DNA of 64,000 nucleotides from Enterovirga rhinocerotis (lineage in GTDB: Bacteria > Pseudomonadota > Alphaproteobacteria > Rhizobiales > Beijerinckiaceae), in assembly GCF_004363955.1 (NCBI RefSeq), contig NZ_SNZR01000015.1:186001-250000 (forward strand). The letters run 5' to 3'. Positions 27,484 to 36,665 of the stretch are shown here, in pieces. Numbering within the stretch: position 1 is the first letter of the stretch; every line of letters starts with the position of its first letter. Under the pieces are notes generated by a model. That model was not told where the DNA came from. It was given only the letters and a program-made list of their open reading frames with translations, and searched no databases. Made by a program: the position numbers and the translations under genes.

Positions 27484-28458
27484 CTAAAGGCCTTGCCGTT
27501 CCAGCCATTCGAGCACGAGGCCGGCGATGGCGTCGCTGTTGTCGTCCGCCATCAATGCATGGCTGTTGCCGGTGATCCCGCGCGCAGGCAGGTCGATCCA
27601 TTCGACTTCGCAGCCAGCCAGCCGTAGGGCGTCGCGCCAGCGCTCCGCAGCCGGGCGCGAACGGCGCCAGAATTCGTGCCGGTCGAGGTAGTCGCCCCAG
27701 ATAAAAAGATGCGGAACGTCGGCCACCAGCCGAGCATCGCTGGTGGACGGATCGGGAGCGCCAGAGGGCTCCAGCGAGATCACCGCCTTTACCCTGTCCG
27801 GCGCGTGCAGCGCAGCCGTGAGGCCGAAATTGCCGCCCTGGCTGTGGGTGAGGATGATCGTACCACCGTCCATCTTCTGGATCAGCGAGTCGTAGGCGGA
27901 CTGGGTCCGGGCATCGTTGCCGTCCCAGCGCGGGACGAACTGCGCCATGAACTTCTCGATATGCGCCGCTGGGAAGCGGAGGTCAGGGTAAGGCCGGCGA
28001 AGCGCCGGGTCCGCGTTCCATGAGCCGGGCGGGCCGAAGCGGAAGGTCTCCTCCCACGCCTCTCGCGCGGTGCGGAAAAAGGGCGCGTCGTCGTACACCT
28101 GCGGGAATGGCGCGAAGGAGGATCGACCGCGTTCCACGGCATCGGACACGTAGGTGTGGAAACCGGCGCGCAGGAAATACATCTGCCAGCCAGGTCGGCC
28201 ATCTGGTGTCGTCTCCCAGTTGACGCCGGTCATCCCACCGCCGTGCCACATCAGGAGCGGCAGGGGTGAACGAGGCTGAGCGAGGCGCACGAATTGGACG
28301 TACATCTGGCCGGCGAATATCTCGCCGTTGGGATCGACATGATGGACCGGGCCGCCCGGCGTGCTGATCCGCTCGCGCAGCGGCAGGCCTTCGAGCGTGA
28401 GGACGCCGCCGCCGACATGGAAGCTGCCAATTTCGTCAACGAAAAGCGGTTGCGCCAT
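27484..28458 (-). CDS. alpha/beta fold hydrolase
   Basis: A 324-residue hydrolase with no signal peptide. The oxyanion-side motif is MWHGGGMTG near residue 70, the nucleophile Ser sits in THSQGGNFG, and the closing GITGNSHALMADDN carries the likely catalytic His. The family includes esterases and acylamino hydrolases; no substrate can be named. It is downstream of the TRAP transporter genes on the same strand after a 171-base gap, so it may act on the imported compound. Its GC content is somewhat below that of the dcw genes. Confidence 0.78.
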   Translation of the reverse strand: MAQPLFVDEIGSFHVGGGVLTLEGLPLRERISTPGGPVHHVDPNGEIFAGQMYVQFVRLAQPRSPLPLLMWHGGGMTGVNWETTPDGRPGWQMYFLRAGFHTYVSDAVERGRSSFAPFPQVYDDAPFFRTAREAWEETFRFGPPGSWNADPALRRPYPDLRFPAAHIEKFMAQFVPRWDGNDARTQSAYDSLIQKMDGGTIILTHSQGGNFGLTAALHAPDRVKAVISLEPSGAPDPSTSDARLVADVPHLFIWGDYLDRHEFWRRSRPAAERWRDALRLAGCEVEWIDLPARGITGNSHALMADDNSDAIAGLVLEWLERQGL

Positions 28459-28629
28459 CGAGCGGTACTCTCCCCTTCATGGCCCAATCTTCAGCGAAGC
28501 ATGACCAGAGCATGACATGCAGGGAGCGTGCCGTAGGGCAGCCGGTCGCTGCCTCGTCATCGCCACCCTTCCTGGATCGGGCACCTCTGCCGAAAACCTG
28601 TCGTCGATTCGTGCCGCCAGCCTGTGGGG

Positions 28630-29916
28630 CTAGGGCGCGAGCAGCAGGTTCGGCAGCCAGAGCACGGTCTGCGGGAAGACCGTGATGATGAAGAGCACCG
28701 CGAGCCCCGCCCCGAAGAAGGGCCAGATTTCCTTGACCTCCTCCTCGAGCTTGATGCCGGCGAAATTGGCGCAGATGTAGAGGAGGATGCCGACGGGCGG
28801 CGTGAGGAGCCCGAGGCAGAGGTTGAACACCATCACCAGCCCGAAATGGACGAGGTCGATCCCGACCGCGCTCACGACCGGGATCAGCACCGGCATCATG
28901 ATCAGCATGGCCGGCAGCGGCTCCATGAAGATGCCGATGATGAGCAGGAGCACGTTGATCAGCATCAGGATCACGAGCGGATCCTTCGAGACGCCGGCGA
29001 TGAGTTGGGCCAGCCACGCCGTCGTGCCCGAGACCGCCAGGAGCCAGGCGAAGCCCGCCGAGAGGGCGATGATGAACATGACGAGCGCGGTGTCGAGCGC
29101 CGTCTGGACGAGCATCGGCCAGAGGTCCGCGAGCTTGAGCTGCCGATAGACGAAGATGCCGACGAGGAAGGCATAGACGACGGCGACGGTCGCGCTTTCC
29201 GTCACCGTCACGATGCCGCCGGTGACGCCGACGAGGATGATGACCGGCATCAGGAGGGCCGGGATGGCCGGGATGGCGAGGCCCGGGATCTCGCGCAGGG
29301 CGAATTTCCGCGTCGTCGGATAGTTGCGCTTCACGGAGATCCAGTAGGCGGCGATCATCAGCGCGATGCCGAGGAGGATGCCGGGGATCAGACCGCCGAT
29401 GAACAGCGCGATGATCGAGACGCCCTTGCCGGCCGAGAGCCCGTAGATGACGAGCGGGATCGAGGGCGGGATGATCGGCCCGTTGACGCAGGCCGAGGCC
29501 ATCAGCGCCGCCGCGAATCCCGGATGGTAGCCCTGCCGCTTCATGGCGGGGATCAGCACCTTGCCGAGCGCCGAGGCGTCGGCGGCGGCCGATCCCGAGA
29601 GGCCCGAGAAGATCATCGCCGCCGTGACCGAGGTCAGCGCGAGGCCGCCCCGGAAGCGGCCGACCATGGCCATGGCGAGATCGATGATGCGGGTCGTGAT
29701 GCCGCCGACATTCATCAGGTTGCCGGCGAGGATGAAGAAGGGGATCGCGAGAAGCGCGTAGCTGTCGGCGCCGACGAGCGTGCGCTGGGCCATCAGCGTC
29801 ATCGGCAGCGAGCCCTGCCACCAGATCGTGAAGATGATGGCGAGCCCCATCGCGAAGGCGATCGGCACCGCCATCAGGATGAAGAGGAAGAAGCCTCCGA
29901 CGAGGATCGTGCTCAT
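28630..29916 (-). CDS. TRAP transporter large permease (DctM family)
   Basis: A 428-residue inner-membrane protein with about 12-13 hydrophobic helices, the ion-coupled translocation subunit of a tripartite ATP-independent periplasmic transporter. It has the DctM features VGADSYALLAIPFFILAGN, GLSGSAAADASALGKVLIP and IPPSIPLVIYG. It follows the small permease on the same strand across a repeat-containing gap. With the binding protein and small permease it forms one importer, usually for carboxylates or sugar acids. Confidence 0.94.
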   Translation of the reverse strand: MSTILVGGFFLFILMAVPIAFAMGLAIIFTIWWQGSLPMTLMAQRTLVGADSYALLAIPFFILAGNLMNVGGITTRIIDLAMAMVGRFRGGLALTSVTAAMIFSGLSGSAAADASALGKVLIPAMKRQGYHPGFAAALMASACVNGPIIPPSIPLVIYGLSAGKGVSIIALFIGGLIPGILLGIALMIAAYWISVKRNYPTTRKFALREIPGLAIPAIPALLMPVIILVGVTGGIVTVTESATVAVVYAFLVGIFVYRQLKLADLWPMLVQTALDTALVMFIIALSAGFAWLLAVSGTTAWLAQLIAGVSKDPLVILMLINVLLLIIGIFMEPLPAMLIMMPVLIPVVSAVGIDLVHFGLVMVFNLCLGLLTPPVGILLYICANFAGIKLEEEVKEIWPFFGAGLAVLFIITVFPQTVLWLPNLLLAP

Positions 29917-29944
29917 GCCTTGTCTCGTCCTCGCGAGAGAGCGG

Positions 29945-30090
29945 ACACCCTCCCCAGCAGGGGGAGGGTCGGACCGAAGGTCCGGGGTGGGGTGGTGCGC
30001 GGTCGCGTCATCCCCGCGGTCGACGATGAGAAGAGGTGGGTCTCACCCCACCCCGCCGGCTTTGCCGGCGACCCTACAGGGGAGGGTTGG
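29945..30090. repeat. complex palindromic repeat between TRAP permease genes
   Basis: A chain of nested inverted repeats: 9-bp stem ACCCTCCCC/GGGGAGGGT (29947-29969), CGGACC/GGTCCG, then long-range arms GGGGTGGGGTG (near 29984) and CACCCCACCCC (30044-30054), and GCCGGC-TTT-GCCGGC. It ends with GGGGAGGGT again. It is intergenic and strongly self-complementary, typical of dispersed palindromic elements; its sequence differs from the 25.8-kb type. Confidence 0.65.
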
Positions 30091-30106
30091 TTCCGCGGTG
30101 CCGGCA

Positions 30107-30607
30107 TCAGAAGTCGCCGGCCTGGCCGTGCGGCACGCGCTTGTCGGGATCGAAGATCTTCTCGACGAAGTAGAGCATCATCATCGCCGAGGCGACGGGA
30201 GCCGAGAAGTAGTACCAGGCCGGCGAGATATCGAGCGCCCCGGTCTGGTTCGGCAGCACGTCGATGGAGAGTTTCAGGCTGTAGATGAAGAGGATGACGA
30301 TGAAGAGGAGGTTCAGGCACTCCACGACCCAGAAATAGATCGGCTTGACATGCTGCGGCAGCCATTCGAGCGCGAAATCGACCGCGATATGCAGCATCTG
30401 CCGATAGAGGATCGCGGCGCCGATGAAGATCATCCAGATGAAGAGCATGTTCGAGACCTGCTCGATCCAGGCGATCGGTGAGTTGAGCGCATAGCGCCAG
30501 ATCACGGCCGCGAGGGTGATCAGGACGATCGCCAGCATGCAGAGCGCGATGGCGGCCTTGCCGATCTCGGTGACGACGTCGCAGAGGCGGGTGAGCGTTC
30601 GGGCCAT
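30107..30607 (-). CDS. TRAP transporter small permease (DctQ family)
   Basis: A 166-residue inner-membrane protein with four hydrophobic helices (CMLAIVLITLAAVIWRYAL, MLFIWMIFIGAAILY, CLNLLFIVILFIYSL, YYFSAPVASAMMMLYF). The conserved Trp-Glu/Asn region is seen as SPIAWIEQVSNMLFIW. It pairs with the large permease. The start at 30607 (MARTLTRLCD) avoids an upstream in-frame extension that runs into a palindromic repeat. Confidence 0.9.
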   Translation of the reverse strand: MARTLTRLCDVVTEIGKAAIALCMLAIVLITLAAVIWRYALNSPIAWIEQVSNMLFIWMIFIGAAILYRQMLHIAVDFALEWLPQHVKPIYFWVVECLNLLFIVILFIYSLKLSIDVLPNQTGALDISPAWYYFSAPVASAMMMLYFVEKIFDPDKRVPHGQAGDF

Positions 30608-30639
30608 GAGATCTCGCGCATGCCGTGTAGGGCGAAGTT

Positions 30640-30776
30640 CCCTCTCCCCTTGCGGGAGAAGGTGGCCCCCGGGCTTGTCCCGGAGGACGGACGAGGGGTG
30701 AGACCCTGCGTCGACAGAGTTCCCCCTCATCCGACCCTGCTCCGCGGGGTCCCTTCTCTCGCGAGGGGAGAAGGGG
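30640..30776. repeat. palindromic intergenic repeat (REP-like) between TRAP genes
   Basis: The outer arms are related to CTCCCCTTGCGGGAGAAGG (left, from 30644) and CCTTCTCTCGCGAGGGGAG (right, ending near 30770), with an internal CCGGGCTTGTCCCGG hairpin. It shares CTCCCCTTGCGGGAGA exactly with the mraY-murD repeat. It separates the binding protein from the small permease gene. Confidence 0.7.
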
Positions 30777-30794
30777 CCTGCGGAGCGGATAGGC

Positions 30795-31787
30795 TCACGA
30801 CACCTGCGCGAAGCGCTCGACCCATTTCTTGCCGGCCGGGAACTCGTTCACGAGCGTCTTCACCGTCGCGGCGAAGGCCGGCTTGTCGACCTCGGAGATG
30901 ACGATCTTCTTGGCCTTGACCTTGTCGAGGATCTCCTTGTCGTCGGCGACGACCTTGGGGCGCATCTCGGCCTCGGCGTCGCGGGCGGCCTGATCGACGA
31001 TCTTCTGCTGGTCGGGCGTCAGCTTGGCATAGACCGCCTCGCCCATGAGGATGCAGTTGTCCTGCATCATGTGCTCGGTCAGCGACAGATGCGTGTTGGC
31101 GTCGAAGATGCCGGAGTTCCAGGTCAGCGCGATCGGGTTCTCCTGGCCGTCGATGATGCTCGACTTCAGCGCCTGGAACACCTCCGGGAAGGGCAGGGGC
31201 GTCGGGGAGGAGCCGAACATCTCGAAGGTGCGCCGCCACAGGGCCGTCTCCGGCACGCGGATCTTGAGCCCCTTCATGTCGGCCGGCGTCTTCACGACCT
31301 TGTTGCAGGAGAGCTGCCGCGGCATGCGCGGGATGGCCGCGATCGGCCGCAGCTTCGCGGTCTTGGCGACGTCGGCGATGTATTCGACGCGGACCGCGTC
31401 CCAGACGCGGTCCTTATGGGGCACGTCCTTGAAGAGATAAGGATGCGTCCAGACCTCGGCCGGGCGATACCAGCCGGCGAGCAGGCCCTGGCCGGGTGTC
31501 GCGAAATGCACGGCACCCTGGAGCATCGCCTCGATATGCTCGCGCTCGCCGCCGAGGGCGCCGCCATGATGGTTGTTGAGGGTCATCTGACCCTTGCTCA
31601 ACTCGCCGAGGCGCTTGGCGAAGAAGTCGATCGACTGGGCGATGAAGTCGCTCGGCGCGACGGCGGAGGCGCCGATCCACGTCACCTTCTGCGCCTTGGC
31701 GATGGACGGCATCGCGACGGCGGCGCCGGCCCCCGCGAGAAGGCCGAGGGCGCCCCGGCGGCTCGGCGTCAGCGTGATCCTTGTCAT
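30795..31787 (-). CDS. TRAP transporter periplasmic binding protein (DctP family)
   Basis: A 330-residue secreted solute-binding protein. The start MTRITLTPSRRGALGLLAG gives a twin-arginine type signal and AKA cleavage region. The DctP core shows SIDFFAKRLGELSKGQ, MLQGAVHFATPGQG, then LKIRVPETALWRRTFEMFG with the Arg that commonly binds a ligand carboxylate, and GQENPIALTWNSGIFDANTHLSLTEHM. It feeds the DctQ/DctM pair downstream. The ligand is probably a carboxylate, judged from the family only. Confidence 0.93.
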   Translation of the reverse strand: MTRITLTPSRRGALGLLAGAGAAVAMPSIAKAQKVTWIGASAVAPSDFIAQSIDFFAKRLGELSKGQMTLNNHHGGALGGEREHIEAMLQGAVHFATPGQGLLAGWYRPAEVWTHPYLFKDVPHKDRVWDAVRVEYIADVAKTAKLRPIAAIPRMPRQLSCNKVVKTPADMKGLKIRVPETALWRRTFEMFGSSPTPLPFPEVFQALKSSIIDGQENPIALTWNSGIFDANTHLSLTEHMMQDNCILMGEAVYAKLTPDQQKIVDQAARDAEAEMRPKVVADDKEILDKVKAKKIVISEVDKPAFAATVKTLVNEFPAGKKWVERFAQVS

Positions 31788-31842
31788 GTTCCACTCCCTC
31801 GATGTCGATGTTTTTCTGATTGAACCGAAGATGAAGCGAAGA

Positions 31843-33204
31843 TCAGGCGTTGGGTCTCGCGAAGGCGGCCTCCATTTCGCGGCGCGTCGTGACGGCGACA
31901 TCGGTCTCGTCGATCTCGACATCGCTCCATTTCAGGCGCTCGCCCGCCTTGATGGCGGTCTTGAGCTTGACGTTGTGCGAGAGGCCGAGAGGCAGGTAGC
32001 CCTCGCGGAGCGACGCCTCGGCCGGCGTCTGCTTGCCCCAGACGCAGAAGCCGCCCTCGCCGTCGAGCATCTCGCCGGGCTTGAGGTCGCGCTTGGCCGT
32101 CGCGACGACGTCGGAATTGAAGCAGAAGGGCGCGCCGGTCGCCTCCCTGCGAAGCGCGGCGGACGCGACGGAGATGCCGAGTTCGAGCCCGATCATGTGG
32201 ATCGGCCGGTAGAGGGCGGCATAGCGGCCGCTCTTGTCGGGCAGCATCGAGTATTCGGTGAAGCAGCGCCGCGAATAGTCGTTGTCCTCGGCCGCCTCGA
32301 AGACGACGTAGGTGCCCATGACGAGGTTGTGCGGCCGGTCCGACCCGTCGCGGTTCACGGACGAGGTGACCTCCGTGACGCCCGACTTCTCGAGGACGCC
32401 GCCATCGGCCCTCGGCTTGCAGATCTCGGCATGCTCGAACCGCGAGGCCGGCGGGAAGGAGAGACCTTCCGTCTGCGAATGCAGGCCCGTCGCGTTGCAG
32501 ATCGCCGTCATCTCGATGCCGGATTTCGTGCCGTCGACGAAGGAGTTGAACATCTTCGGATTGATCGAGCCGCGATCCTCGTCCTTGATGTGCATGTATT
32601 TTGACAGGATGTCCCAGACCGTGTCGGGCGTCGATTGGTGATAGGTCGGATGGTACCGCGTGCCCTTGCCGGCCGCGACGATCTTGAAGCCGGCCGCCCG
32701 CGCCCAGTCCACATGCTCGCAGACGAGGGCCGGCTGATCGCCCCAGGCGAGCGAATAGACGACACCTGCGCGCTGCGCGCGGCGCGCCAGGATCGGCCCT
32801 GCGAGGGCGTCGGCCTCGACATTGACCATCACGATGTGCTTGCCGTTCTCGATCGCCATCGTCGACAGGCGGATGCCCGTGCGCGGATCGCCGGTCGCCT
32901 CCACGATCACCTCGATGGCGGGATGCTTGATCATCGCCTCGGCGTCTTCGGTGAGGAAGGTCTTGCCGGACTTCAGCGCATCGTCGAGCGAGGTCGCTGC
33001 GGATTGCTCGGCCGGCCAGGATGCCATCGCGAGCTGGGATTTTGCGCGCTGGACGTTCAGATCGGCCACCGCGACGACATGCATGCCGTCGGTCGTGCGC
33101 GCCTGAGCCAGGAACATGGTGCCGAACTTGCCCGCGCCGACCACGCCGACCGTGACCGGACGCCCGGCCGCCTTACGCTCGAGCAGCATGCGATGCAGAT
33201 TCAT
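31843..33204 (-). CDS. homoserine-dehydrogenase-like oxidoreductase with C-terminal SAF domain
   Basis: A 453-residue cytoplasmic protein. The N-terminal Rossmann domain has VTVGVVGAGKFGTMFLAQ and the NAD-binding core continues through IEVIVEATGDPRTGIRLS. The middle resembles the catalytic part of homoserine/Gfo-type dehydrogenases. The C-terminal ~80 residues (VVATAKRDLKPGEMLDGEGG to LKTAIKAGERLKWSDVEID) form a SAF domain like that in sugar-acid enzymes. It is the first gene of the TRAP operon, divergent from a LysR regulator, so it probably acts on the imported acid. The reaction is not known to me. Confidence 0.8.
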   Translation of the reverse strand: MNLHRMLLERKAAGRPVTVGVVGAGKFGTMFLAQARTTDGMHVVAVADLNVQRAKSQLAMASWPAEQSAATSLDDALKSGKTFLTEDAEAMIKHPAIEVIVEATGDPRTGIRLSTMAIENGKHIVMVNVEADALAGPILARRAQRAGVVYSLAWGDQPALVCEHVDWARAAGFKIVAAGKGTRYHPTYHQSTPDTVWDILSKYMHIKDEDRGSINPKMFNSFVDGTKSGIEMTAICNATGLHSQTEGLSFPPASRFEHAEICKPRADGGVLEKSGVTEVTSSVNRDGSDRPHNLVMGTYVVFEAAEDNDYSRRCFTEYSMLPDKSGRYAALYRPIHMIGLELGISVASAALRREATGAPFCFNSDVVATAKRDLKPGEMLDGEGGFCVWGKQTPAEASLREGYLPLGLSHNVKLKTAIKAGERLKWSDVEIDETDVAVTTRREMEAAFARPNA

Positions 33205-33411
33205 GACGTCGCGCCTTCCGCCTTCGGCCGATCAGGCCTGCCTCATCCAGCGAGGACAGGACGAACGAAAAGCGCGCGCCGCGCCGCGTATCCGGCGGCG
33301 GACTGCCAGTCGGCGGGTGCGCAGGGCGCCCCGACGATCTCCGCCTCCCGCGCAAGCGGGCGACGTCTCCTCCCGATCATCTGCAGCTCTTTTGGTGAGC
33401 TGTATTCCTCA

Positions 33412-33435
33412 ATATCGAATGCTAGCACGGGATAT
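33412..33435. promoter_or_regulatory. candidate LysR operator between divergent genes
   Basis: ATATC (33412-33416) and GATAT (33431-33435) form an interrupted inverted repeat in the 283-base gap between the TRAP operon and its divergent LysR gene. The location is right for a LysR site, but the arms are short. Confidence 0.35.
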
Positions 33436-33487
33436 CAGGCGCCCAAAAGCGAATTAGGATGCCCATATCGATGATGAGGATTCGTCA

Positions 33488-34393
33488 ATGATCGGCGGGC
33501 TGCCGCCGCTGCAATGGCTGCTGACCTTCCGCGCGGTGATGGAGGCCGGCAGCTTCGCCGGAGCGGCCAAGCTGCTGAACCTGACGCCGTCCGCCGTCAG
33601 CCATCAGATGCGTGCCCTGGAAGGCAGACTGCAGCGCCCGCTCTTCCTGCGCGTGAAGCGGACCGTCGTTCCGACCGAGGAGGCGCTGGCCTACAGCGCC
33701 TCGATCGGCGAGAGTTTCGCCCGGCTCGTCACGGCGACGAGCCGGGTCTCGTCCGGGGCCGACGCCCGCCGCCTGCCGATCCACGCTTCGCCGAGCTTCG
33801 CGACGTTGTGGCTGGTCCCGCGGCTCAAGCAGTTCCTGCGCGCGCATCCGTCGATCGATGTCGCCCTTTATGCCAGCCACGAACCTGCGCGCCTCGGGCA
33901 GGACGGCATCCTGGTGGATATCCAATATGCGCGGCCCGTGCCCGAATCCTGCGAGGCGGTGCCGCTTGCGGAAGAACTGATCGTGCCGATGGCGGGTCCG
34001 ACCTTCGTCGCCGAGCATCGGCTGCGCGAGCCGGGCGACATTGCCCGCGTGCCGCTGATCCATTCGCTTCGGTGCGTCGCGCCATGGGACCAATGGGCGG
34101 CCCGGCATTCGCCGCACGTCCCGCTCAATCCGCGCGGCCTGCAATTCGATCGCGCCCATCTGGCGCTCGCGGCGGCGGCGGACGGCCTCGGGCTCGCGCT
34201 CGAATCGACCCTGCAGGCGGGCGATCATCTGCGCCGCGGCGAACTGCTGATGCCGTTCGGAGCGCTCGGCGTGCCGGCCATCGCTCATCGTCTCGTCTAT
34301 CGCCGCGAGGATCGCGACAATCCGGAGATCATGGCCTTCCTGGAGTGGATCACGGGCCTGCTCGCGCAGGAGCGCCATCCCGATCGGCGCTGA
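33488..34393 (+). CDS. LysR-family regulator (GcvA-like)
   Basis: A 301-residue regulator. The winged helix-turn-helix is clear at the N-terminus (VMEAGSFAGAAKLLNLTPSAVSHQMRALE), and the effector domain starts near residue 95 (LPIHASPSFATLWLVPRLKQF), a GcvA/AmpR-like form. It is divergent from the oxidoreductase-TRAP operon, the standard arrangement for a LysR protein controlling its neighbour and itself. The inducer is unknown but likely the transported compound (inference). Confidence 0.92.
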   Translation: MIGGLPPLQWLLTFRAVMEAGSFAGAAKLLNLTPSAVSHQMRALEGRLQRPLFLRVKRTVVPTEEALAYSASIGESFARLVTATSRVSSGADARRLPIHASPSFATLWLVPRLKQFLRAHPSIDVALYASHEPARLGQDGILVDIQYARPVPESCEAVPLAEELIVPMAGPTFVAEHRLREPGDIARVPLIHSLRCVAPWDQWAARHSPHVPLNPRGLQFDRAHLALAAAADGLGLALESTLQAGDHLRRGELLMPFGALGVPAIAHRLVYRREDRDNPEIMAFLEWITGLLAQERHPDRR

Positions 34394-34542
34394 GCCGATC
34401 AGCCCGAGCACGTCGTCCTCGCATCGGGATTGCGTAGGACTGGCATCGGACGACGTCCGGCCCGTTGCCTGATCCATCGTGGGACAGCCTGTCCGGATCG
34501 GGAACGCTCCGTGCCGGAAGGGGCCGATCCGAGGAGGATGCG

Positions 34543-35481
34543 ATGCGTAGCGATCCGATCTTCACGTCCTGGCCGCAGAAGGCGAGCGCGCTCTGGGAGA
34601 ACCAGCCGCTGCGCCTCGAACACAGGCTCCATCAGCTGCCGCTCTTCTCGATGGACGGTCTCGCCGACCTGATCTCGCGCTATCCCCGCGCCAATTACAG
34701 CCTCGTCCATATGGGTGCGAAAGGGGAATCGAAGCGGTTCTGGCGCGAGGGCGAGATCGGCTCGCTCGGTGGCCGTCAGGTCATCGACGCGATCGCGAAC
34801 GGGCGCATGTGGCTGAACCTGCGCGACATCACGAGCGCCGATCGCGCCTATAAGGACATGCTCGACGAGGTCTTCGCGGAACTCTCCGAGCGCGTGCCGG
34901 GCTTCTCCGCCCCGACCCGCACCGCCGGCATCCTCATCTCCTCGCCCTCGGCGCAGGTCTATTATCACACCGATCTGCCCGGCCAGTGCCTCTGGCAGAT
35001 CGCCGGCCGCAAGCGCGTCCACGTCTATCCGGCGGCCGCGCCGTTCGTGACGCCGCGCCATCTCGAGGACATCGCCGTCAACGATATCGAGGTCAGCATG
35101 CCCTATGCCGACTGGTACGAGGAGCATGCGGTGCCCTACGATCTCGAGCCGGGCCAGATGCTCGCCTGGCCGCTCAACGCGCCGCACCGGGTCGAGAACC
35201 TCGACACGCTCAACGTCTCGATGACCGTGTCATACGTCACCGAGGAGATCCGGCGCCTCCAGACGATCAATCTCGCCAACGGCCTTCTCCGGCACCGCTT
35301 CGGGATGGACGGGCTCGGCAGGCAGACCGGCGGCGCATCCTTCTGGGCGAAGGCGGTGTTCCAGAAGGTGATGCGCCAGACGAGTTGGGCGAAGAAGAAG
35401 CGCACGGAAGGCCGCACGGTCGATTTCCGCCTCGACGACCAGCATCTCGGCGGGATCGTCGACCTGAAGGCGGCTGCCTGA
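34543..35481 (+). CDS. JmjC/cupin-like Fe(II) oxygenase domain protein
   Basis: A 312-residue protein starting at MRSDPIFTSW after GAGGAGG. The double-stranded beta-helix core carries a probable iron triad: His and Asp in VYYHTDLPGQ and the distal His in WPLNAPHRVENLD, with WQIAGRKRVHVYP between them, as in JmjC/cupin_8 2-oxoglutarate oxygenases. The substrate is unknown. Its stop is just before the acyltransferase start (35483), and a methyltransferase follows, so the three likely modify one molecule or surface structure in sequence. Confidence 0.75.
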   Translation: MRSDPIFTSWPQKASALWENQPLRLEHRLHQLPLFSMDGLADLISRYPRANYSLVHMGAKGESKRFWREGEIGSLGGRQVIDAIANGRMWLNLRDITSADRAYKDMLDEVFAELSERVPGFSAPTRTAGILISSPSAQVYYHTDLPGQCLWQIAGRKRVHVYPAAAPFVTPRHLEDIAVNDIEVSMPYADWYEEHAVPYDLEPGQMLAWPLNAPHRVENLDTLNVSMTVSYVTEEIRRLQTINLANGLLRHRFGMDGLGRQTGGASFWAKAVFQKVMRQTSWAKKKRTEGRTVDFRLDDQHLGGIVDLKAAA

Positions 35482-35482
35482 C

Positions 35483-36652
35483 ATGGCGGTCGCGGCGGTC
35501 CTGCCCGATCTGGCGATCCCAACGTCCGAGTATCGCGTCGAGATCGAGCGCGACTGGGATGCGGGCGCGGAGTCGTGGGCCGCGGCCAGACGGGGAGGAG
35601 CCAAGACGCCGTTCCAGGACGTGCCCGTTCTCGAGGCCTGGTATGCCGCGATGGCGGCGCGGCCGGGGATCGACCCGCTGCTCGTCGCCATCCGCGATGC
35701 GCGCACGGGCGAGGCGGCTTTGCATCTTCCGCTGGTGCGCACGCGCCGGGGCGCCGTTCGGACGATCGGATTTGCGGATTTCGACCTCGTCGACACCAAT
35801 GCGCCGATCATCGGTCCCGCCTCGCCGCGCGACGCCGCGGGGGCGGAGCGCCTGCTTCGCGCGCTGCGCCGCGCCCTGCCGCCCGCGGACGTCCTGGACC
35901 TCCGCAAGATGCCGCCGGAGGTCGAGGGCGTGCCGAACCCCTTCGCGCTGCTGCCGACCGTGCCGAGCCGTCTCAACAGCAATCTCGTGCAGGTCGGCGA
36001 CAGTTTCGACGAGTATCTGCGCGGCACCCTGAAGCGCGTGATGCGCAAGGAGTTCGAGCGGTCGTGGCGCGTCTTCACGCGGCATGAAGGTGCTCATTTC
36101 AACGTCCCAAGCACCCTCGATGCGAGGCGCGAGCTCCTGGCCGCCATCGAGCACCAGCAGCCGATCCGGATGCAGATCGTCGGCAAGCATTACTGGCTCG
36201 ACGAGCCGAGTGCCGCCGATTTCTATCGGCGCCTCGTCGAAAGCGACCCCTGCGGCGAGCGTGTGGTGCTGCTGTGCCTCACGGCCAAGACAGGCGTCGT
36301 CGCGGCCCTGATGGGGCTGCGGCACGGCGACGCCTTCACCATGATCCGCGTGAGCCACGACGCCGACCCGGTCTGGTCGAACTGTTCGCCCGGCCGTCTG
36401 GTCATCATCCAGGCCATGGCGCATCTTCATGCCGAGGGCGTGAGGAACTTCGATTTCAGCGTGGGCAATTTCGACTATAAGCGCCGGTTCATGGTCGAGC
36501 CCCGGCCGCTCGTCGATCTCGTGCGGGCCCTGACGCCGCTGGGCCTGCCGATCCTCGCCGAAACCCGCGCGAAAGCCTGGCTGCGCGACAATCCCGCCCT
36601 GGAAGGCCGTGTGCGGCACTGGCTCCGCCGCCCAGCCTGCCAGGGCTCGTAA
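35483..36652 (+). CDS. FemAB/GNAT-like acyltransferase (BioF2-like, Acetyltransf_6)
   Basis: A 389-residue cytoplasmic protein. The N-terminal half resembles the FemAB-type fold entry (TPFQDVPVLEAWYAAMAARP), and the C-terminal GNAT-like half includes ALMGLRHGDAFTMIRVSHD, SPGRLVIIQAMAHLHAEGVRNFDFSVGNFDYKR, the family's signature. Proteins of this type transfer acyl or aminoacyl groups in polysaccharide and lipid pathways. It is tightly packed between a JmjC-like oxygenase and a methyltransferase. The acceptor is unknown. Confidence 0.75.
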   Translation: MAVAAVLPDLAIPTSEYRVEIERDWDAGAESWAAARRGGAKTPFQDVPVLEAWYAAMAARPGIDPLLVAIRDARTGEAALHLPLVRTRRGAVRTIGFADFDLVDTNAPIIGPASPRDAAGAERLLRALRRALPPADVLDLRKMPPEVEGVPNPFALLPTVPSRLNSNLVQVGDSFDEYLRGTLKRVMRKEFERSWRVFTRHEGAHFNVPSTLDARRELLAAIEHQQPIRMQIVGKHYWLDEPSAADFYRRLVESDPCGERVVLLCLTAKTGVVAALMGLRHGDAFTMIRVSHDADPVWSNCSPGRLVIIQAMAHLHAEGVRNFDFSVGNFDYKRRFMVEPRPLVDLVRALTPLGLPILAETRAKAWLRDNPALEGRVRHWLRRPACQGS

Positions 36653-36665
36653 CAGGAGTTCATCG

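Noticed and set aside
28624-30288. 554-residue plus-strand open frame opposite the TRAP permeases
   Set aside because: Extreme Asp/Glu/Arg/His repetition and no hydrophobic or catalytic pattern; the minus strand encodes a convincing DctM.
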